Assembly: GCF_023284045.1 (NCBI RefSeq) | Contig: NZ_JAKIKQ010000010.1 | Span: 62,001-126,000, forward strand | Direction of reading: 5' to 3' | Length of the DNA: 64,000 bases | Origin: Shewanella kaireitica | Lineage (GTDB): Bacteria; Pseudomonadota; Gammaproteobacteria; Enterobacterales; Shewanellaceae | Shown here: positions 40,041 to 49,545 of the stretch, piece by piece | Layout: each line of letters opens with the position of its first letter | Numbering within the stretch: position 1 is the stretch's first letter | Translations under genes and position numbers: made by a program | Notes under the pieces: generated by a model | Seen by the model: the letters and a program-made list of their open reading frames with translations, nothing else | Databases searched by the model: none | What the model was told of the DNA's origin: nothing

Positions 40041-40688
40041 CTACTTCAGTAGAGTCAGTAGTCCCAATGGCTCTGTAATAATGGCTTTAGGCTTGGCAGT
40101 GATTAGCTTTTCAGCGCTATGTGCTCCATAGCTTACCCCTACTGCATCAATTCCCGCATTATTAGCCATGTTTAGGTCATGTAGCGAATCCCCGACCATC
40201 ACTGCTCGTTCTGGTGCAACTTTTAGTTGTTCTAAAAGCTCATGTAGCATATCTGGATTGGGTTTACTTTTTGATTCGTCTGCACAGCGGCTAGATTCAA
40301 AATGATGACCCAAGCCAGTTTCTGTTAGCACACGATTTAAACCGTTTCGGCCTTTGCCTGTCGCTACCGCCATGCGGTAGTTTCTTGCAGCTAGCTCAGT
40401 GAGCAGCTTCTCGCTACCATCAAATAACGGGCTAGGCGTGGTATTGAGCGTTAAATAATGATCTTTGTATGATGCAATCATTGGAACAAAATCAGCTTTA
40501 TTCAAAAAAGGATAAAGTGTCTTAAGGGCTTCATCCATGGACAAACCAATAATGTCTCGCACCGCTTGCTCGCTTGGAACACTCATCGATAATGAGTCAG
40601 CCATCTGCTGCATGCAGGTAACAATTTTACTGACAGAATCCATTAGGGTTCCGTCCCAATCAAAAATAACTAACTCGTAGGGTTTCAT
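40041..40688 (-). CDS. HAD-IA family phosphatase (phosphoglycolate phosphatase-like)
   Basis: 215 aa. Motif I is FDWDGTLMDS (nucleophile Asp), motif II VATGK, motif III in ADESKSKPNPDML and motif IV MVGDSLHDLNMANNAG. A helical cap (about 20-85) indicates subclass IA. The substrate is uncertain. Its start overlaps the rluC stop by 4 bp, an arrangement common in Shewanella and Vibrio. Confidence 0.9.
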   Translation of the reverse strand: MKPYELVIFDWDGTLMDSVSKIVTCMQQMADSLSMSVPSEQAVRDIIGLSMDEALKTLYPFLNKADFVPMIASYKDHYLTLNTTPSPLFDGSEKLLTELAARNYRMAVATGKGRNGLNRVLTETGLGHHFESSRCADESKSKPNPDMLHELLEQLKVAPERAVMVGDSLHDLNMANNAGIDAVGVSYGAHSAEKLITAKPKAIITEPLGLLTLLK

Positions 40689-41644
40689 ACTTTTTTAAGC
40701 TTACTCAAGGTTGATTCTAAGATAGGGTCTAGAGGTGCTTTTACTTGCATGACTTCATCAGTGTCAGGATGAATAAACCTTAGCTGAGCCGCATGCAAGA
40801 ACAAACGGTTTAATCCATGCGCGCGCATAGAGTCATCAAATTTCTGCTCACTGTACTTCTCGTCACAAGCAATAGGATGGCCTGCATATTGACAATGCAC
40901 GCGAATTTGGTGAGTACGACCGGTAATAGGACTTGCTTGTACCAGCGTTGCATCACTATAGCGCTGCATGATCTTAAAGCGGGTTTCAGATTCTTTACCC
41001 TCTTTATTTACTCTAACAATACGTTCGCCAGACTTAAGTGTTAACTTTAATAGTGGCGCTTTGACAGCCTTGTCATGCTTTTGCCATTCACCTCTCACAA
41101 GCGCAAGGTAATCCTTTTGCATTTTCTTATATCGAAGCTGGTCATGGAGGTGCTTAAGTGCACTGCGTTTCTTGGCAATCAATAAAAGACCAGATGTATC
41201 TTTGTCCAAGCGATGTACCAGTTCTAAAAATTTTTGCTGGGTTCGTAGCGAGCGCATTGCTTCAATCACACCGAAATCAACACCACTTCCACCGTGCACC
41301 GCAATTCCTGATGGTTTATTCAGTACGATAATGAATTTATCTTCGTAGATAATTCGGTTTTCAAGCTGAGAGACTTTAGTTAATTTTGCTGACGGCCCAG
41401 GTCGACCTTCAGACTCAGAGACTCGCACAGGCGGGATTCGAACGACATCTCCATCTTGTAATTTGTACTCAGGTTTGATGCGCTTTTTATTAACCCTAAC
41501 CTCCCCTTTTCGTACAATCCGGTAGATCATACTTTTAGGGACGCCTTTCAATTTAGTTAATAGAAAATTATCTATACGTTGTCCAGTATGGTCCTCATCA
41601 ATGGTAACCATTCGAACTTCTACTTTTGGAGATGGAGTATTCAT
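40685..41644 (-). CDS. rluC: 23S rRNA pseudouridine(955/2504/2580) synthase
   Basis: 319 aa. The S4 domain (about 15-80) reads RIDNFLLTKLKGVPKSMIYRIVRKGEVRVNKKRIKPEYKL (region only), almost as in E. coli RluC. The catalytic Asp is in HRLDKDTSGLLLIAKK, with TGRTHQIRVHCQYAGHPI downstream. It is divergent from rne across a 599-bp gap, the same neighbourhood as in E. coli. Confidence 0.96.
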   Translation of the reverse strand: MNTPSPKVEVRMVTIDEDHTGQRIDNFLLTKLKGVPKSMIYRIVRKGEVRVNKKRIKPEYKLQDGDVVRIPPVRVSESEGRPGPSAKLTKVSQLENRIIYEDKFIIVLNKPSGIAVHGGSGVDFGVIEAMRSLRTQQKFLELVHRLDKDTSGLLLIAKKRSALKHLHDQLRYKKMQKDYLALVRGEWQKHDKAVKAPLLKLTLKSGERIVRVNKEGKESETRFKIMQRYSDATLVQASPITGRTHQIRVHCQYAGHPIACDEKYSEQKFDDSMRAHGLNRLFLHAAQLRFIHPDTDEVMQVKAPLDPILESTLSKLKKV

Positions 41645-42142
41645 GCTGCGCCGCTATGTATTTCGTTGCGACGTATTGTACAACAAGTGAAAAGAATTGT
41701 GCCTTTTCAATTGCTGATTTTATCTATTATTGCTATATTTCTCCGGCTAGCTGGGATAATTAGTGGATAAAGTGTTCACAAGTCCCCCAAGCATTACGTT
41801 AAAGCATGAGACTAAAAATGTTTACTGTTTGATAGTAAATAATTGATTTACAGGTCGTTGTATCAATCAAAAAGTCAATAAGTGGACTTTCACGACTAAA
41901 TCAAAACGTAAACCCAACTTACAACTGGTTTCTCTGCTCTAAACGCCCCAATTTCGAAGAATAATTTTAACTCGTCGTCAGACGCTACCATTTCGAATTG
42001 GCATTACTGGAAAGTATTTTAAGAATTTATGGGGTTGGTTGACGTTTTTACAACGAATTCCTTGTTTTTGTAAACATTAAAAAATAAGCCATAAATAGGA
42101 TGCGACACGCAGAGAATGCGTCTAACAGCAAATGCGCACCTT
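41645..42142. other. Divergent rluC/rne intergenic region, upstream part
   Basis: About 500 bp without a gene, holding the rluC promoter (minus) and the rne promoter and long leader (plus). Two short near-repeats, AGAGAATGCGTCT and flanking GACACGCA, could form another leader hairpin around 42100-42125. I could not fix a promoter. Confidence 0.4.
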
Positions 42143-42184
42143 GCCTAGAGACCGACCGTGAGGTCCTGTTTTTTAATCCTAGGC
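42143..42184 (+). promoter_or_regulatory. RNase E leader stem-loop (rne5-like autoregulatory element)
   Basis: GCCTAG pairs with CTAGGC and encloses GACC-GACCGTGA-GGTC plus a U-rich bulge (CTGTTTTTTAAT). In E. coli the rne 5' leader contains hp2, a stem-loop bound by RNase E to trigger decay of its own mRNA. The position, structure and U-rich single strand here are consistent with this; homology to the Rfam rne5 family is inferred, not tested. Confidence 0.5.
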
Positions 42185-42211
42185 CCGTAATGCAGTGAAA
42201 GAAGTATCGTT

Positions 42212-42244
42212 TGATGACCTTTATAAAGAAGAATTAAGTCATCA
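42212..42244 (+). promoter_or_regulatory. Hairpin sequestering the rne start region
   Basis: TGATGAC (42212-42218) pairs with GTCATCA (42238-42244), whose final A is the first base of the rne ATG. The purine-rich ribosome site (AAAGAAGAA) lies in the loop. It may couple translation and decay of rne. Confidence 0.4.
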
Positions 42245-45200
42245 TGAAACGGATGTTAATCAATGCAACTCAATCTGAAGAGTTGCGCGTAGCCCTTGTT
42301 GATGGGCAACAATTATACGATCTAGATATTGAAAGCCCAGGTCACGAACAAAAGAAAGCAAATATTTATAAAGGGACGATCACTCGTGTTGAGCCGTCTT
42401 TAGAAGCTGCTTTTGTTGACTATGGCGCTGATCGCCATGGTTTCCTACCGCTTAAAGAGATCGCTCGCGAATATTTCCCAAAAGGTTACTCTTTCCAAGG
42501 CCGTCCTAACATTAAGGAAGTGGTTAAAGAAGGCCAAGAAGTCATCATTCAAATTGATAAGGAAGAGCGCGGCAACAAAGGAGCTGCACTAACAACCTTT
42601 ATTAGTCTTGCTGGCTCTTACTTAGTCTTAATGCCAAATAACCCGCGTGCAGGCGGGATTTCTCGTCGCATCGAAGGTGATGAGCGTACAGAACTAAAAG
42701 CGGCACTCTCTGAGCTTGATATACCACAAGGTATGGGCCTTATCGTTCGTACCGCTGGTGTTGGTAAAGATCCTGCAGAGCTAAAGTGGGACTTAAAAGT
42801 TCTACAACATCACTGGGCGGCAATTAAAGAAGCCGCTGAAAGTGCACCAGCGCCATTCTTAATCCACCAAGAAAGTAACGTGATTGTTCGCGCTATCCGC
42901 GACTATTTACGTCGTGATGTTGGCGAGATCCTTATTGATCACCCTCGTATATATGAGCAAGCCAAAGAGCACGTTTCATTAGTACGTCCAGACTTTGTTG
43001 AACGTATTAAGCGTTATGATGCTGAAGTTCCACTATTTACTCATTTCCAAATTGAAACGCAGATTGAATCAGCATTCCAACGTGAAGTGCGTTTACCTTC
43101 TGGCGGTTCAATTGTTATCGACCCAACAGAAGCACTAACTTCTATCGATATTAACTCTGCCCGAGCAACTAAAGGCGGAGATATTGAAGAAACGGCACTA
43201 AACACAAACTTAGAAGCTGCTGATGAGATTGCACGTCAATTACGTCTGCGCGACCTAGGTGGTTTAGTCGTTATCGATTTCATCGACATGACACCCGTTC
43301 GCCATCAACGTGAAGTTGAGAAGCGTATGCAAGATGCCGTACATCACGACAGAGCTCGCGTTCAATTAGGCCGTATCTCACGCTTTGGTTTGATGGAGAT
43401 GTCACGTCAGCGTCTACGCCCTTCTTTAGAAGAGTCTGCCGCTCACCTTTGTCCTCGCTGTCATGGACAAGGCACGATTCGTGGTACTGAGTCACTTGCT
43501 CTTTCCATCTTACGCTTGATGGAAGAGGAAGCAATTAAAGAGAATACATCGCAAATTGAAGCGATAGTACCTGTTGATGTAGCAGCCTTCCTATTGAACG
43601 AAAAGCGTAAAGCGATTCGTATCACTGAAGAGCGCCACAATGTTGAAGTATATGTGATCCCAGATCCGAACATGACAACACCAGATTATCGTGTTGTTCG
43701 TCATCGTAAAGATGATCAGATCAGCGAGTCTAGCTATAAGCTACTAGAGCAAGAAGAGGCTAAGCTATACGAACCTCGTAAGCTTGAGCGCGCAGCGCCG
43801 CCGCAACCAGCTCTTAAAGGTTTCTCTTCACCTAAAAAAGTCGCTCCCGTTGAAGTCGAAACAAAACCTGCACCAGCTAAACCTGCTGAGCCGGGTCTGT
43901 TTGCTAAGATAGCTGCAGCGATCAGTTCGCTATTTTCTAGCAACGAAGAGCCTAAAGTTGAGCCTAAACAGCAAGACAAAGGAAGCCGTAACGGTCAGTC
44001 TCGTAACAATAACCGTCGTAACAATAATCGTCGTAATGACCCTCGTCGCAACCGCAACGAAGGCCGCAACGAAAATCGTAATGGCAACGAGCAAAATAAA
44101 GACAAGCGTAATAAGAGCAATCGTAATGACGCTAATGACAACCGTTCAAAAGCTCAAGATGATAATAAACGTCCACAACGCAATGAGAAACCTCGTAAGC
44201 AAGCAGAGGCTAACAACGAAAATGCTGAGCCTAAGCAAGAAGCAGCACGGGAGCGTCGTCAACGCCGCAACATGCGTCGTAAAGTGCGTGTAAGCAATGA
44301 GCAGGAAGAAGTAAAAGAAGTTGTAGCGAATACTGAAGCACCTGTGCAAGTGAAGGCTGACGATAAGCCAGCACGCCCTAAGCGCCAGCCTCGTAAGCCA
44401 AGAGCGAAGGTTGAGTCGGTTGAAAGCACTGAAGTCACTGCAGAGGTTTCAGCTAATGTCGAAACCGTCGCAAATGATAAAGCTGCTAATACAGAAACAA
44501 GTGCAGTAAAACAAGCAGCGCCTAAAGCAGAGTCAGTATCGACGCCGGTCGAAGCAACTGAGTCAGCTGATGTTGAACAAGCGTCTACCGATGATAAGTC
44601 ACGTGAGCCTCGTGAAGGCCAACGTAGAAGTCGTCGTAGTCCTCGTCATCTTCGTGCTGCGGGTCAACGTCGTCGTCGTGATGAAGACACTCAGCAAGGT
44701 GATGAGAATGCCTCTGAAGCTGTATTTACGCCAAACGAAGACATTGAATCTATTCAAGCGATAGAAACTCATGTTGAAGCGCCGGTGACACCAGCCGTTG
44801 AAGCTAAAGTTGAAGCAACTGCAACAGCCGAAGTTGTTAAAGCTGATAACGTAGAACCTGTTGTTGAAGCTAAAGTAGAAAAACCACAGCCAGCAAAAGC
44901 AAGCTCTGTTGCAAGTTCATCTGCGATGAACACTTCACCAGCTTTTAAGCCAACAGTTAACGTTGAGCCTAAGCCGGTTGATGTCCCAGAGGTTAAAGCT
45001 GTTGAAGCCGCTGTAGTGTCTGAGCCTGCTGTTGAAGTTGTTGTTGAGACACCGACTCCAGTAGCCGCAGCTCCTGTTAAAGCTGAAGCAGTGAAAGCTG
45101 AGCCAGTAGCTAAAGCGCCAGTTAAAGCAGAAGCTGTGAAGGCTGAGCCAGTAGCAGAAGTTAAAGCTGAGCCAGTAGCAGAAATTAAAGCTGAAGCAGT

Positions 45201-45546
45201 GAAAGCTGAGCTGGCAGCTGAAGTTAAAGCCAAGCCTGTAGAAACAGTGGCTAGCTCAAAGGCGGTATCTGCACCGATGGCAAAACCAGCTGCAATTAAG
45301 CCTACCGAAGCAAAAACTATCGAAAAGGTTGTTGCGGAGCCTGCTGCAGAAGCAAAACCGGCTACTAAAGCTAAACCAGCGAGTCGATTCGGCTCTATGG
45401 TGATGTCAGAAATGACAAAACCTGTTGTTAAAGTCAGAGAAAATATTGAAACACCTACAGGTCGTCAATATGAAGCATCTGAAAAAAATAACGACGTGAA
45501 ACCACGTGTTGCAAATAGCGCTAACTCAGATATGTCTCGTACCTAA
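42244..45546 (+). CDS. rne: Ribonuclease E
   Basis: 1100 aa endoribonuclease and degradosome scaffold. The catalytic half (about 1-530) is very close to E. coli: [22 protein letters not shown]1 domain (about 36-120), 5'-sensor/RNase H-like region, and the DNase I-like active site with the catalytic Asp of DINSARA and of VIDFIDMTP. The zinc-link is [10 protein letters not shown]. After about residue 535 the sequence is unstructured: an Arg/Asn-rich RNA-binding segment ([20 protein letters not shown]), Arg-rich microdomains near 690 and 800, a [15 protein letters not shown] repeat tract, and a C-terminal [14 protein letters not shown] motif resembling PNPase-docking ends. It has its own leader and terminator. 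Confidence 0.98.
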   Translation: MKRMLINATQSEELRVALVDGQQLYDLDIESPGHEQKKANIYKGTITRVEPSLEAAFVDYGADRHGFLPLKEIAREYFPKGYSFQGRPNIKEVVKEGQEVIIQIDKEERGNKGAALTTFISLAGSYLVLMPNNPRAGGISRRIEGDERTELKAALSELDIPQGMGLIVRTAGVGKDPAELKWDLKVLQHHWAAIKEAAESAPAPFLIHQESNVIVRAIRDYLRRDVGEILIDHPRIYEQAKEHVSLVRPDFVERIKRYDAEVPLFTHFQIETQIESAFQREVRLPSGGSIVIDPTEALTSIDINSARATKGGDIEETALNTNLEAADEIARQLRLRDLGGLVVIDFIDMTPVRHQREVEKRMQDAVHHDRARVQLGRISRFGLMEMSRQRLRPSLEESAAHLCPRCHGQGTIRGTESLALSILRLMEEEAIKENTSQIEAIVPVDVAAFLLNEKRKAIRITEERHNVEVYVIPDPNMTTPDYRVVRHRKDDQISESSYKLLEQEEAKLYEPRKLERAAPPQPALKGFSSPKKVAPVEVETKPAPAKPAEPGLFAKIAAAISSLFSSNEEPKVEPKQQDKGSRNGQSRNNNRRNNNRRNDPRRNRNEGRNENRNGNEQNKDKRNKSNRNDANDNRSKAQDDNKRPQRNEKPRKQAEANNENAEPKQEAARERRQRRNMRRKVRVSNEQEEVKEVVANTEAPVQVKADDKPARPKRQPRKPRAKVESVESTEVTAEVSANVETVANDKAANTETSAVKQAAPKAESVSTPVEATESADVEQASTDDKSREPREGQRRSRRSPRHLRAAGQRRRRDEDTQQGDENASEAVFTPNEDIESIQAIETHVEAPVTPAVEAKVEATATAEVVKADNVEPVVEAKVEKPQPAKASSVASSSAMNTSPAFKPTVNVEPKPVDVPEVKAVEAAVVSEPAVEVVVETPTPVAAAPVKAEAVKAEPVAKAPVKAEAVKAEPVAEVKAEPVAEIKAEAVKAELAAEVKAKPVETVASSKAVSAPMAKPAAIKPTEAKTIEKVVAEPAAEAKPATKAKPASRFGSMVMSEMTKPVVKVRENIETPTGRQYEASEKNNDVKPRVANSANSDMSRT
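45070..45240 (+). repeat. Lys-Ala-Glu-Pro-Val coding repeats in the rne C-terminal half
   Basis: Degenerate tandem units encoding V-K-A-E-(A/P)-V, e.g. GTTAAAGCTGAAGCAGTGAAAG-type sequences, in the disordered scaffold region. Likely prone to copy-number change by slippage. The repeats also create a long Thr/Ala/Ser-rich shadow frame on the minus strand that is not a gene. Confidence 0.75.
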
Positions 45547-45566
45547 TCTAGAGTAAAGCAGTATCG

Positions 45567-45598
45567 AAAAAGCCATGCTGAAGAGCATGGCTTTTTTT
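45567..45598 (+). terminator. Terminator of rne
   Basis: AAAAAGCCATGCT-GAAG-AGCATGGCTTTTTTT, 21 bp after the stop. Confidence 0.95.
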
Positions 45599-45674
45599 AT
45601 GTTAAAATTAGCTTAATTTTGGTAGTATGCGCGCCCAGACATATATCAATCAACAAATAATTAACAGAGGCTAA

Positions 45675-47234
45675 ATGTTCGATCTCATTCGTCACAAAAC
45701 TGCCAGTTCAAGAGCTGACTTACTTTCAGGCTTAACCGTTGCCCTTGCTTTAGTGCCAGAGGCTGTTGCATTTGCATTCGTTGCAGGTGTTGAGCCTATG
45801 GTTGGCTTATATGCCGCCTTTATCATGGGATTAATTACCGCACTCATTGGTGGTCGCCCAGGCATGATTTCAGGTGCTACTGGTGCGATGGCAGTGGTGA
45901 TGGTCGCCCTAGTTGCTGAACATGGCGTACAGTATCTTTTTGCTGCTGTAGTGCTAGCGGGTCTTATACAAGTCTCTGCTGGTGTATTAAAGCTCGGTAA
46001 ATTTATCCGAATAGTGCCCTACCCAGTAATGATAGGTTTTGTAAACGGTTTAGCTATTGTTATCTTCTTAGCGCAGTTAGGACAGTTTCAAACTCCTGAT
46101 GCAAACGGTGTTATGAGTTGGCTACCACAAGATCAGTTATTACTGATGTTAGGGCTTGTAGCGCTGACTATGGCTATTATTCAATTCTTGCCAAAGCTCA
46201 CCACGACAATACCATCATCTTTAGCGGCTATTTTAACAGTAACCTTATTAGTCACATTCTTGAATCTAGATACGCGTACCGTATTAGATTTCTTGAAATC
46301 AATGAGTGGTGATGAGCACGCAACCATTGCTGGTAGCTTACCTACATTCTCAATTCCAGCGGTTGAATTTAGCCTGGCAACACTTTACATCATCTTGCCT
46401 TACTCACTAATCCTTGCAGCTGTAGGCCTTATTGAGTCATTACTAACGTTAACCGTTATTGATGAGATGACAGGTACTCGTGGCCGTGGTAATAAAGAGT
46501 GTATTGGTCAAGGCGTAGGTAACATCACGAGTGGCTTCTTTGGCGCTATGGGTGGTTGTGCGATGATTGGTCAGTCGATGATTAACATTAACTCTGGCGG
46601 ACGTGGTCGTTTATCGGGGATAACCGCTGCAGTTGCGCTACTTGCGTTTATTTTATTTGGTTCTTCACTGATTGAAATGATCCCACTGGCAGCGCTTGTA
46701 GGCGTAATGTTTATGGTGGTATTGGGTACGTTTGAATGGGCTAGCTTTAAAGTGATGCGCAAAGTACCTAAGCACGATGCATTTGTGATTATCCTAGTGA
46801 CAATCGTAACCGTATTTACCGATCTGGCCTTTGCGGTATTTGTTGGGGTAATTGTTTCAGCACTTGTGTTCGCATGGGAACATGCAAAACATATCAACGT
46901 TGAGATCAGTGAAGATAAAAATGGCTGGAAGGTATATAAACTTAATGGCCCATTATTCTTCGGTTCAGTTGCTGAGTTTTTAGAGCTGTTTCACGCTAAG
47001 ACTGATCCTGAAGATGTGATTGTTGATTTCCAAAACTCACGTGTATGTGACCACTCAGCACTTGATGCTATTGATACCCTAGCAGAACGTTATGTGAGCG
47101 CAGGTAAAAAACTGCACCTTCGTCACCTAAGTAATGACTGTAAAGAGTTGCTACATAAAGCTGGTGACTTAGTGGAAGTGAACTTAATCGAAGATCCACA
47201 TTACAAAGTAGCTGACGACAAACTCGATTCGTAA
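45675..47234 (+). CDS. SulP family anion transporter with STAS domain
   Basis: 519 aa. Starts with [27 protein letters not shown], the SulP signature, and has about 12-14 membrane segments to residue about 405. A cytoplasmic STAS domain (about 415-515) contains [19 protein letters not shown]. Members carry sulfate, bicarbonate or C4-dicarboxylates; this short-linker type resembles bacterial bicarbonate/sulfate uptake proteins, but the substrate cannot be fixed. AGAGG lies before ATG. Flanked by terminators on both sides. Confidence 0.92.
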   Translation: MFDLIRHKTASSRADLLSGLTVALALVPEAVAFAFVAGVEPMVGLYAAFIMGLITALIGGRPGMISGATGAMAVVMVALVAEHGVQYLFAAVVLAGLIQVSAGVLKLGKFIRIVPYPVMIGFVNGLAIVIFLAQLGQFQTPDANGVMSWLPQDQLLLMLGLVALTMAIIQFLPKLTTTIPSSLAAILTVTLLVTFLNLDTRTVLDFLKSMSGDEHATIAGSLPTFSIPAVEFSLATLYIILPYSLILAAVGLIESLLTLTVIDEMTGTRGRGNKECIGQGVGNITSGFFGAMGGCAMIGQSMININSGGRGRLSGITAAVALLAFILFGSSLIEMIPLAALVGVMFMVVLGTFEWASFKVMRKVPKHDAFVIILVTIVTVFTDLAFAVFVGVIVSALVFAWEHAKHINVEISEDKNGWKVYKLNGPLFFGSVAEFLELFHAKTDPEDVIVDFQNSRVCDHSALDAIDTLAERYVSAGKKLHLRHLSNDCKELLHKAGDLVEVNLIEDPHYKVADDKLDS

Positions 47235-47255
47235 AAATTGAGTTTGTTAGTCACA

Positions 47256-47287
47256 CAAAAAAGACGAGCTTAGGGCTCGTCTTTTTT
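47256..47287. terminator. Terminator between sulP and msrBA
   Basis: AAAAAAGACGAGC-TTAGG-GCTCGTCTTTTTT, with T-runs in both directions, between convergent genes. Confidence 0.94.
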
Positions 47288-47306
47288 ATCTTTAAATTTG
47301 TAGTAA

Positions 47307-48218
47307 TCAATTACTTTTAAGTAACTCAGCAAACAAAGCCTTCACTTTATCCACTTTGGGTTTCACCACTATTTTGCAATAGGGCTGCTCGCCATTAAGT
47401 TCAAAATAGTCATTGTGGTAATCTTCTGCAGGATAAAAACCATCGAAAGCTGAGACCTCAGTGACGATAGGGTTTTGCCAGACACAAGCTTTGGTCAATG
47501 TATTAATCATCCCATTTACTGTCTCAGCTTGCTTATCGCTGTGAATAAACACAACCGAGCGATATTGTGGCCCGCTGTCATTCCCTTGCCTGTTTAGGGT
47601 GGTGGGATCATGACTTTGCCAAAATACTTCCAGTAGACTTTCATAACTAATAACATCAGGGTCGAACTCGATATGCACCACCTCAGCATGACTTGTCATG
47701 CCACTGCACACAGCACGGTAATTAGCGTCTGCAGCACTCCCACCCGCATAACCTGAAACGACGCTTTTTACACCTTCTAGGGCGCTAAAAACGGCTTCTG
47801 TACACCAAAAACATCCGCCACCGAATGTTGCCAGTTCAGTCTTTTCAACCGATGAAACTATCTCTAAAGCTGACTTAAAAACCATCGATACAGAGTTAAC
47901 ACAGTGTCTTACGTTTTTAGGGGTAAGGTACTCTCCTTCAAAAACATGCCCAAGGTGCCCTTCGCACTCAGCGCATACAATCTCAATTCGACGGCCATCA
48001 GCATCAATATTACGCTTTACAGCACCGCTAATCTCGTCATCAAAGGCTGGCCAACCACAGTGAGCATTAAACTTGCTCTCAGAGCGGTATAAAGGAGCAT
48101 CACATTTTTTACAACAGTACACCCCTTGTACATCATGCTGATAAAACTCGCCGCTATAGGGTCTTTCAGTGCCCTTTTGTTCTATTACCTGTTTTTCAAA
48201 ATCTGTTAGTTTACGCAT
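47307..48218 (-). CDS. msrBA: Bifunctional methionine sulfoxide reductase, MsrB-MsrA fusion
   Basis: 303 aa from ATG 48218 (MRKLTDFEKQVIEQKGTERPYSG, a normal MsrB start). An in-frame ATG 12 codons earlier (48254), preceded by AAGG, is also possible. The MsrB domain (about 1-120) has zinc cysteines CCKKC and CAEC, and the catalytic Cys in RHCVNSVSM. The MsrA domain (about 130-290) has GGCFWCTEAVF with its nucleophilic Cys, then SGYAGG, SHAEVVHIEFDP, and YFELNGEQPYC with a possible resolving Cys. MsrB reduces Met-R-sulfoxide and MsrA Met-S-sulfoxide. There is no signal peptide, so the protein is cytoplasmic. Confidence 0.95.
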   Translation of the reverse strand: MRKLTDFEKQVIEQKGTERPYSGEFYQHDVQGVYCCKKCDAPLYRSESKFNAHCGWPAFDDEISGAVKRNIDADGRRIEIVCAECEGHLGHVFEGEYLTPKNVRHCVNSVSMVFKSALEIVSSVEKTELATFGGGCFWCTEAVFSALEGVKSVVSGYAGGSAADANYRAVCSGMTSHAEVVHIEFDPDVISYESLLEVFWQSHDPTTLNRQGNDSGPQYRSVVFIHSDKQAETVNGMINTLTKACVWQNPIVTEVSAFDGFYPAEDYHNDYFELNGEQPYCKIVVKPKVDKVKALFAELLKSN

Positions 48219-48427
48219 GAGAACTACTCTATCTATACCGAATGACTTGATCATATAGACCTTAGATAAAACAAATTACATTCATCCATCGCTAAATTAG
48301 TTTATTGGCCCGACTAACTTTAGCGAGCAGATAACATAAAGATGAACTATTTCGGTCAATAATGCTAAAAAACAATATGTTTACTATCCATTAATTAAAA
48401 AACTTCAAATTATTTGGCAGTATAATA

Positions 48428-48442
48428 CTAGGGGCTGTTGAT
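48428..48442. repeat. Solitary end of the 2360-2611 MITE-like element
   Basis: CTAGGGGCTGTTGAT is identical over 15 bp to the left end plus target of the element at 2356-2370, then diverges. No matching opposite end is nearby, so it may be a remnant. It lies in the 381-bp gap between msrBA and the oxygenase gene, together with the CRP site below; the rest of the gap has no gene. Confidence 0.4.
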
Positions 48443-48515
48443 TGCTAACGCACTAATATCTAATGTAATAACCTTTTCCGACGAGTCACTTTTCATTGTG
48501 CTAAACAATAGTAAG

Positions 48516-48531
48516 TGTGATCTAGCTCACT
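48516..48531 (+). promoter_or_regulatory. CRP-binding site upstream of the 2OG-Fe(II) oxygenase gene
   Basis: TGTGATCTAGCTCACT differs from the CRP consensus TGTGA-N6-TCACA at one base, and its central TCTAG(C/A) also matches the extended consensus. The centre is 76 bp before the ATG. No clean -10 box at the -41.5 or -61.5 spacing is visible, so activation versus repression is open. Confidence 0.7.
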
Positions 48532-48599
48532 GATGATTGCGTCAAAATAACAGCGCCGCTAAACTTGCCTCGGGTTAACTAAAAATAAGAATAGAGAAT

Positions 48600-49439
48600 A
48601 TGAAACTAGAGACAATTGATTACAGAGCGGCAGACAGTGCTGAAAAATTTGTAAAATCACTGCGTGACACTGGGTTCGGCGTGTTAAGTAACCACCCCAT
48701 CGACAAACAATTGGTTGAGGATATCTACAGTGAGTGGCAAGCCTTCTTCAATACTGAAGAAAAAAGAGCGTTTTTATTTAAGCCAGAAACTCAAGATGGT
48801 TTCTTCCCTGCTGAAATATCAGAAACAGCCAAAGGCCACACGGTGAAAGATATTAAAGAGTACTATCATGTCTATCCATGGGGCCGTATTCCAGAACAGC
48901 TAAAAGCCAATATATTGAAGTACTACGATAGTGCCAATAGCCTCGCTTCTGAGCTGCTCGATTGGGTTGAGCAGCACTCGCCACAAGAGGTAAAAGATAA
49001 GTTTTCAATGGCTTTACCGAAGATGATAGAAGACAGTCATAAAACACTGTTACGTGTTCTGCATTACCCGCCAATGTCTGGCGATGAAGAAGTCGGTGCT
49101 ATCCGCGCCGCAGCGCATGAGGACATCAACCTACTCACCGTGCTGCCTGCAGCCAATGAGCCTGGACTGCAAGTACAGCTTAAAGATGACTCTTGGATTG
49201 ATGTGCCTAGTGACTTTGGTAATATCATCATCAACATTGGTGATATGTTGCAAGAGGCTTCTGGCGGCTACTTTCCGTCAACCAGCCATAGAGTGATAAA
49301 CCCTGAAGGCAGCGATATGACCAAAGCACGCGTCTCTTTACCGCTGTTTTTGCATCCTAAACCTGAGGTTAAGCTATCGGAAAACTACACTGCCGATAGT
49401 TATTTGATGGAACGCTTACGTGAATTAGGTGTTATTTAA
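48600..49439 (+). CDS. 2-oxoglutarate-Fe(II) oxygenase, isopenicillin N synthase-like
   Basis: 279 aa non-haem iron oxygenase. The N-terminal DIOX_N-like part includes FGVLSNHPIDKQLVEDIYSEWQAFF and a FLFKPETQDGFFP segment. The iron ligands are His and Asp in AAHEDINLLTVLP and His in STSHRV, and the 2-oxoglutarate/substrate arginine is in KARVSLPLFLHP. This is the plant/fungal/bacterial IPNS superfamily; bacterial members with this size are common in Shewanella and Vibrio and mostly uncharacterised. It stands alone, under a CRP site. Confidence 0.88.
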   Translation: MKLETIDYRAADSAEKFVKSLRDTGFGVLSNHPIDKQLVEDIYSEWQAFFNTEEKRAFLFKPETQDGFFPAEISETAKGHTVKDIKEYYHVYPWGRIPEQLKANILKYYDSANSLASELLDWVEQHSPQEVKDKFSMALPKMIEDSHKTLLRVLHYPPMSGDEEVGAIRAAAHEDINLLTVLPAANEPGLQVQLKDDSWIDVPSDFGNIIINIGDMLQEASGGYFPSTSHRVINPEGSDMTKARVSLPLFLHPKPEVKLSENYTADSYLMERLRELGVI

Positions 49440-49455
49440 CGCTTAAACGGCTAAT

Positions 49456-49478
49456 AAAGCGCTTTAGGGCGCTTTTTA
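49456..49478 (+). terminator. Terminator of the oxygenase gene
   Basis: AAAGCGC-TTTAGG-GCGCTTTTTATT, 17 bp after the stop. Confidence 0.88.
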
Positions 49479-49545
49479 TTTGTTAAAATTAACCGCAACA
49501 AGGTAAAATCCCCTCCATATCGTTATTCGAACAAAGAGCAAGCAG

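Noticed and set aside
44769..45233. 154-aa minus-strand ORF rich in Ala, Thr and Ser
   Set aside because: A shadow of the Lys-Ala-Glu-Pro-Val repeats in rne; composition is explained entirely by the repeats.
45070..45240. Tandem repeats considered as a CRISPR or satellite array
   Set aside because: The units are in frame, degenerate and without unique spacers; they are protein repeats within rne.
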